Positions 58,796-64,000 of a stretch of DNA of 64,000 nt are shown here, in pieces. Position numbers and translations under genes: made by a program. Source of the DNA: Hygrocybe punicea (Eukaryota; Basidiomycota; Agaricomycetes; Agaricales; Hygrophoraceae); the NCBI GenBank assembly GCA_963556145.1, contig OY744469.1, positions 6,234,767 through 6,298,766 of the forward strand. Reading direction: 5' to 3'. How positions within the stretch are numbered: the stretch's first letter is position 1; each line of letters opens with the position of its first letter. Below the pieces are notes generated by a model. The model was not told the DNA's origin. It worked only from the letters and a program-made list of their open reading frames with translations, and made no database searches.

Positions 58796-60917
58796 TGGAT
58801 GATCACCCTGCTATGTGCAAGATGGGTGGATTTGGTGACCATAGCCACAACCAAGCACCTTGTACAAAATGTCTTGTGACACAGGAAGATTTGTTCTCAG
58901 ACAAATCACTCAGAAATGGTGAGATTGACTCTTCTCTAGTGTTGGCGAACTCAATATCCTGTAGAATTCCCACCTTATGATGGTGATGATCATCGCCGCA
59001 AGTGCTTTCAGTGGAAGGCCTTGAACACTGACAAACAGCGCAAGGACTTTTTTTCCGAATATGGAGTACAATGGACTGAGTTTGCCTGGCTTCCATATGT
59101 CAACCTTCTGCGGTACACCATCATTGATCCAATGCATAATATGCTTCTTGGTTGGTATATATTACGTTCAATGCATGAAGGTCTTACTGCTTGTTGTATA
59201 GGCCTTGTAAAGACACAATGGTACCACCAGTGGATTCTCCAGAAGCCCCAAACACTTCGTGGTGATACTACAGCACGAGAGGAAGAACTTAACCTTATTC
59301 ACAAGTTTCTCAAGACAGTACGTCTTAGTGTTCCCCATTCCTTATTAATCATTATATTATTCAGTTTGAAGCGCCATTGTAGGCTGGAAGTCTTCCAACC
59401 AAGGTCAGTGAACCTGCAGGTGGAAGTTTATCCACAGATGAGTATAAATGTGCAGCAACAGGTCCTTGGGCAATAATAGTATGTTTTGGCATTTCAGCGT
59501 GATTGTCATGGTGACTAGTGGTGATTAGATACTGGTCGTGTAGGACAGGTTTCTTCAACAGGCACAGATGATTTTTCCAAGGCTCAGAAGACCTTTGAAG
59601 CAATGACAGCACAGTATATTTGAGACCTAGCTGTCTGGGAACAACAACACACAGCCGCATCAAGGAGTTGGCAATCTAAAAAAGCTAAAGCAAAGCCAAC
59701 ACCGCCAAAGCAGCCACTTCCACAGATGCATGAGGATGAGCCTGTTAACTTCCTCTGTCTTGCCACAACCCTCAAGCTACTCCTTGCATGAACAGTAACT
59801 GAGGATACCATTTCTCGTGGAGTGGGGCTTCTGCAGGACTACCTACTGAACTTTAAGGAGGTAAATTTTTACTTGTTATTGAGGTTACTGTTGATTTGGT
59901 TCTCTTAGATTTATGGTATCGATGCTATGAAACCAAACCATCATTGGGCTGTTCACTTACCCGATCAGCTTCATGATTATGGGCCAGTGTATAACTTCTG
60001 GACGTTGGAGTGGGTCCGAGGGACCTCACGGAATTGGGGATGGAATCAGTCGGAAAGGTGTGAGATGGATAGGATAATGGACTGACTACCACATCAGGAA
60101 CTGCTACTGACTAAGGAAGAGGTCACATGACATGCCAGGCACAACTACTACAACGTTTCTGATCGAGTGCTTGAACAAGCTACTCAAAAGCTCAAATTCA
60201 AATCATTGGATGGGTGGGCAGCTTGAAATTTCCATGATGCATGAGTTTGATCAAAGTGTCCGCCTTCAGGCTATGGTACATCAACATCAATTATTCCTTT
60301 TGAATACTACATTTTTTCCCCACAGGTCCAGTCCATTTCCAAATCACCACAAGCAGATGATGGCATGTTTATCCTTTCCATGTTGTTCCAAGATAGAGGA
60401 GAGGCCATGGGAACTTTGCAGGATGTGGCTGATGATGGTGTGTTTCATTTTACTGAAGCGTTCAATTTGTAATTTAATGTCTCTCAAGAATGTTCCCAAT
60501 TCCATGTCCAACCTGGGCCAATTTCCAACCCTTCCGGAGTGCTCAGTGACCACGCTTGGGCTGCACTTTACAAATTCTACAATCAGGCGTCAAAGAAAAT
60601 CCATTATCCTCTAGAACGAAATGTGCCTCAGGATCGGCATATTTTGAATAACCATGCACAGTTTTATGACTTTGCTATTCTCGATGGGCAAAGGATCACT
60701 CCACTATCACACTCACTCCAAAACTCAGCCGGCTCAGCCATCATTCAATATTTGTGGCACAATGAAATGCATTTGGGTGAAGTAATGAACATTTTCCATC
60801 ATCCACAGCCAGGTATTATCAAATCTATTCTTTTTGCAGAGGTTCAATGGATGAAGAAGCTAAACCTGTGTCCAATCACATCAAGCAAAGACAAATTCCC
60901 TTGGGATAAGTTGTAAG
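58796..60917 (+). pseudogene. Tnp2-type transposase, 3' half
   Basis: The reading starts DDHPAMCKMGGFGDHSHNQA, then CTKC, and continues over several introns through WTEFAWLPYVNLLRYTIIDP, then MHNMLLG, the best-known block of these transposases. GLVKTQWYHQWI, AGGSLSTDEYKCAATGPWAI and NHHWAVHLPDQLHDYGPVYN, then FW, follow. The frame is interrupted by a solo LTR (60006-60152) and resumes at TFLIECLNKLLKSSNSNHWM. It is broken by TAG at 59380 and TGA at 59621 and 59789. The last coherent exon ends at about 60917. It cannot encode a working enzyme. The 5' half is at 54350-56075, inverted. Confidence 0.75.
60006..60152 (-). repeat. Solo LTR of the 48145-50155 family, reverse orientation
   Basis: On the minus strand it starts TGTAGTAGTTGTGCCTGG and ends CCACTCCA like the 158-bp LTRs, with diverged middle parts that still align (GTAGTCAGTCCAT in all). 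It is flanked by the 4-bp repeat ACGT (60002-60005 and 60153-60156). Removing it with one target copy restores the Tnp2 reading frame from FW to TFL. Recombination between two LTRs probably deleted the rest. Confidence 0.88.
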
Positions 60918-61119
60918 TAGAGCCAGCTTCCTGTCGTATGAAATATTCATTGACAACTATAAAGTCCTCAGCTTGAAGTGGAATGCTGGCATCAACACGA
61001 GTATTGGGATCCAGGTAGCAAGTATCCCCCACTGGTTGTTGTCCCATTCGAGGGGATCATCTGTCAACTCTGTCATGGAAGCATTGAGGGATTGGACCCG
61101 GTTAGTGGATAATGACATC

Positions 61120-63173
61120 GCTGAATAAGGTGTGGACTGACGATATCATGCTACATCTGTAATTGTCTGACCATATGTATAGTATCCACATCCATATTAT
61201 GGAGACTAGTACTGATGGTGGATAAATGAGAAAGCACTCAAGGATATGAGAACATGCTATGAGGGGTATTGTGATCTGCCATCTACTCGATATTCGAATC
61301 TCACTCGGACAATTCCTCGACTCCATCTGCATCATTAGGTTCATCCTCAAATCCTTCAGGGTTACCATATGTGAACCAATCTTTTACATGCTCTGGATAC
61401 TTATCCTTAGCCATCTTCCACCAGTCAGCATTAATGCCAAAGTCATGGTGCTTGCAAAGGAGGTATCTGTGTCATTCGTCCTGTGTTATAAATGGGAATT
61501 CCACTTGAAGTTGATATCATACACAGCTATCTGACCTTTTTAGAGTGCCACATTGGTTTAATCACTTCAAGTAACTTCATTTTCTCCACAGCTTCCGGTT
61601 CCAAGTTGGAAATGCCATGCTTCTCGGTCATTCGGAGCTTCCATTTGACTCTCATTTCGACACCCTCATCTTCAGGCCCAGATGCTGCATCAGACATGTG
61701 CTGCTCGGTGATCAGGAGAGTTGGATCACACCTGTGTTTCTCATTGTAGAGTGGTACAGCTTTCATGATACGATTCACTTTCTAACAAACACTGTTCAAC
61801 TATCTCCGCAAGATATGACAAAAAACACTCACTTCCTTGCGTCATCCAGCCCATCAGTTACTCCATTCATTTACCTTCAATTTTGCCTTCTTTTCACTGC
61901 TAACCTGCCCTTTATAGCATTCCTTAAAACCCCAGAAGGAGTCTTTTGCAAAATCATACAGCGTGTTCCAGTCCCATTTGTATTGCTGGTCCATCAGTTC
62001 AGGCGGGCATCGTGCAGGATCCTGATGATATGTGAGCAGGTTACTGATCTCTCACTGGATGCTTACCTTTAAATCAGTTTTGAAATTGTCAGCAATTGCA
62101 TCAAACAAGGTCATGTTCTCCTTGTACAGAACAGAATTTTCAAAAAATGGATTCCAATACAATTCCTGTGTGGTGGCATTCCGACACTCAATTGTAGGGT
62201 CAACAGGCCACTCCATCAATTCCTTTGTCACTCCACAAAGCATCCAAAATTTGGCAGTAACTCGAGCCTATGGAATGTTAGCACTAAATTTTGAATTCTA
62301 CATATTGGTATGCACCTGTAACATTTTTTTCACCTTTTGGGCAGCATGCGATAATGTCTTCTTCGAAAGCCCAAGATCTTCACCGTCATTTTCATTATCA
62401 TCTGTCAGCTCATTCGCAGCAGGCTGCACAGCTCTGGTGGGTCAACGATTTCCTTGCCGAATGGCAGCCCTTTCACCCTTATCAATGTCCCTTGGCCTGC
62501 AAAACCTCCACATGCAGGTTGGTTGCATTGTTCAGTATGCCTCCCTTCAATTGCATCGAGACATTCTTGTATGGAATTTACTGCAGCTGAAATCTCTACA
62601 AGAACATTGCTATGAGAACCCTGAGAAGACCGGCGACGAGATAATGTGCGACCATGATGACTGTTGTGGTCACAACGAGGGTAGCAAGAGCAAGAGCTGT
62701 GGCGCCAAATCACCATAATGCGAGAATCATTAGAATTGCGAGAGTTTGCTCAGGAAATGCCCTGAGAGGACCTGGTGGGTATACTTGTAAATTAGTGGCC
62801 CTGAATGCACCTGATGTTTCTTACCTAGCAGCATTCCTTCTTCCATTTATTTCAGGCCTGCGTCCCCTACTGGCCTGATGCCTGTTCCAGTAAGTGTATA
62901 TAGTCACTTATTCCAAGCTGGAATGACTTCTTACCTTCCACCACACACTACAGTTCCCATCCTACCATGTAGTTGTTGACTGGGAGATGAATTGGGATTT
63001 CCCCAGGGCCCATCCGAATCCTGGTCATGAATCCTTGGTTGTTGGAGCCTTGGGTCAATAGGCACCTCAGCTTTGGCATATGCAGCACTCAGCCTGATGC
63101 GTTCCTGGATGCTCAACAACTCCCAAACATGGGGTGGGATGCCTGAGGGAGGTCCCAGGTCCATGGTGGGCAT
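61120..63173 (-). CDS. Uncharacterised multi-exon basidiomycete gene
   Basis: The start is taken at 63173-63171 (MPTMDLGPPSGIPPHVWELL). The first exon, rich in Pro/Gln, ends at a GTAAGA donor near 62940. Later coding blocks on the minus strand are LVEISAAVNSIQECLDAIEG (about 62600), a helical segment GLSKKTLSHAAQKVKKMLQ (about 62350), and ARVTAKFWMLCGVTKELMEW (62270-62210) followed by ENMTLFDAIADNFKTDLK. Then come SFWGFKECYKGQ (about 61930), NEKHRCDPTLLITEQHMSDA (about 61720) and an acidic end. About eight exons are needed; I did not fix each joint, and the 3' end near 61250-61370 shows stops that could be decay. I recognise no domain. Similar proteins occur in other Agaricomycetes in my memory, without known function. 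Confidence 0.5.
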
Positions 63174-63945
63174 GCAACGAGCAAGAGGAGTCCAGCAATC
63201 ACGAGAATGAGAGGATTGTAGGGTGTATTGTAATGTACCATGTGAAATTCACACACATGACCTAGAGCCAATTAGAACATAAAAATATCATAGTTCAACA
63301 ATGAATATTAATGAATAGTCAGAATAATGTGGCTCCAACGAGGTGACAAGGTTGAACTGAGGTCAAGCTACATCAGAAGGGCTTTCAAACAGAACCTTAA
63401 GGTATACTAACTACTCACATTTCAATGCCCTCTCACTTAGAGAACAAAGCAATGCTAGTGGAGATTCAATTTAGCCTGTATATTCATACCCCGTGTATTC
63501 TATCCACAGGGAAATAGCAGGTGGTCGGTGAATGTAGTCCATTCACTAGTACCCTGTATATTTGAGTGCCGACTACAAGTCACTATCTAACCTACAGACA
63601 TTAAGTTGCCCTTGTACTAGGTGGGGCCTCAATGCAGTGAATGTTCATTTTGAATGTTTATGATGACAATTTTGTAGTGCAAGTCATTGATTTGGTCCCC
63701 TCCGACTATTGAGAGTCATTCAAGTGCGATGGGATAGGACATTGAGTGAGTTGTATAATGGCGTGAGAAAAAGTCACTGAATAAAATAAAGATGCGATTG
63801 ACTAGAAGACTACCATCCCAAAACCGCTTGTTGGTGAGGATAAGAACCTCCCAGTCAGAGTAAAGGTTCTCCTGGCTAGGATAAAGGTCCTCATCATCCA
63901 TACTCTTTACCACCACTATGTCATTGGTGTCCAAAAACTCTAATT
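63174..63945. other. No recognisable gene
   Basis: About 770 bp of AT-rich sequence. An open reading on the minus strand (63967-63716) runs into the minisatellite unit and shows no family motif. Confidence 0.4.
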
Positions 63946-63949
63946 TGAA

Positions 63950-63992
63950 GGTGGTTGGCCAACCCATGTTCCATGGCCAGCCAATATATCCC
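63950..63992. repeat. Single reverse-oriented unit of the 44-bp minisatellite
   Basis: GGTTGGCCAACCCATGTTCC and GGCCAGCCAATATATCCC are the reverse complement of the unit that makes up the array at 23960-25870. The array may continue beyond the window. Confidence 0.75.
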
Positions 63993-64000
63993 TCTGCTTT

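Overview
The window looks like a transposon-dense compartment of a mushroom-forming fungus (Basidiomycota, Agaricomycetes, perhaps Boletales). The evidence is short GT-AG introns of about 45-70 bp, Helitron, DIRS-like, hAT and Tnp2-type transposons of the kinds common in that class, a Crinkler-type effector, and several fungus-specific multi-exon genes of unknown function. I see no rRNA or tRNA gene, no CRISPR array and no sign of a bacterial or organellar genome.

Layout. 0-1.5 kb: 3' part of an unknown spliced gene. 1.6-2.65 kb: apparently intact spliced IS630/Tc1-type transposase. 2.7-7.4 kb: decayed Helitron A, which lacks its helicase. 7.7-7.9 kb: fold-back element. 8.4-17.6 kb: four uncharacterised spliced genes, one resembling an ATP-grasp protein; the last three lie between two arrays of a palindrome built on CTTGTCGAACA (10.66-11.33 and 17.90-18.72 kb). 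18.8-27 kb: Helitron scraps, small hAT elements, a second copy of the 16.5-17.6 kb gene family, and 44-bp and 24-bp minisatellites. 27-35.7 kb: Helitron B, nearly full length (DUF6570-like region, HUH Rep, Pif1 helicase, cysteine-protease-like tail) but broken. 37.7-42.0 kb: Crinkler-type gene (N-terminal header, P-loop NTPase, REase-like domain) split by a transposon. 42.2-50.8 kb: DIRS-like retroelement (gag, RT-RNase H, tyrosine recombinase) containing a 1.4-kb hAT and a 2.0-kb LTR element. 51.5-60.9 kb: hAT transposase and Tnp2-type transposase, both split in a way that fits one inversion. 61-63.2 kb: another unknown spliced gene.

Most of the genes are mobile elements rather than a pathway. 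The window can be read as a series of insertions: target-site duplications show hAT elements inserted into Helitron B, the DIRS element and a minisatellite, an LTR element inserted into the DIRS gag, a solo LTR inserted into Tnp2, and a DDE element inserted into the Crinkler gene. In most of these cases the interrupted frame resumes across the insertion. The decayed frames are broken mainly by TGA codons.
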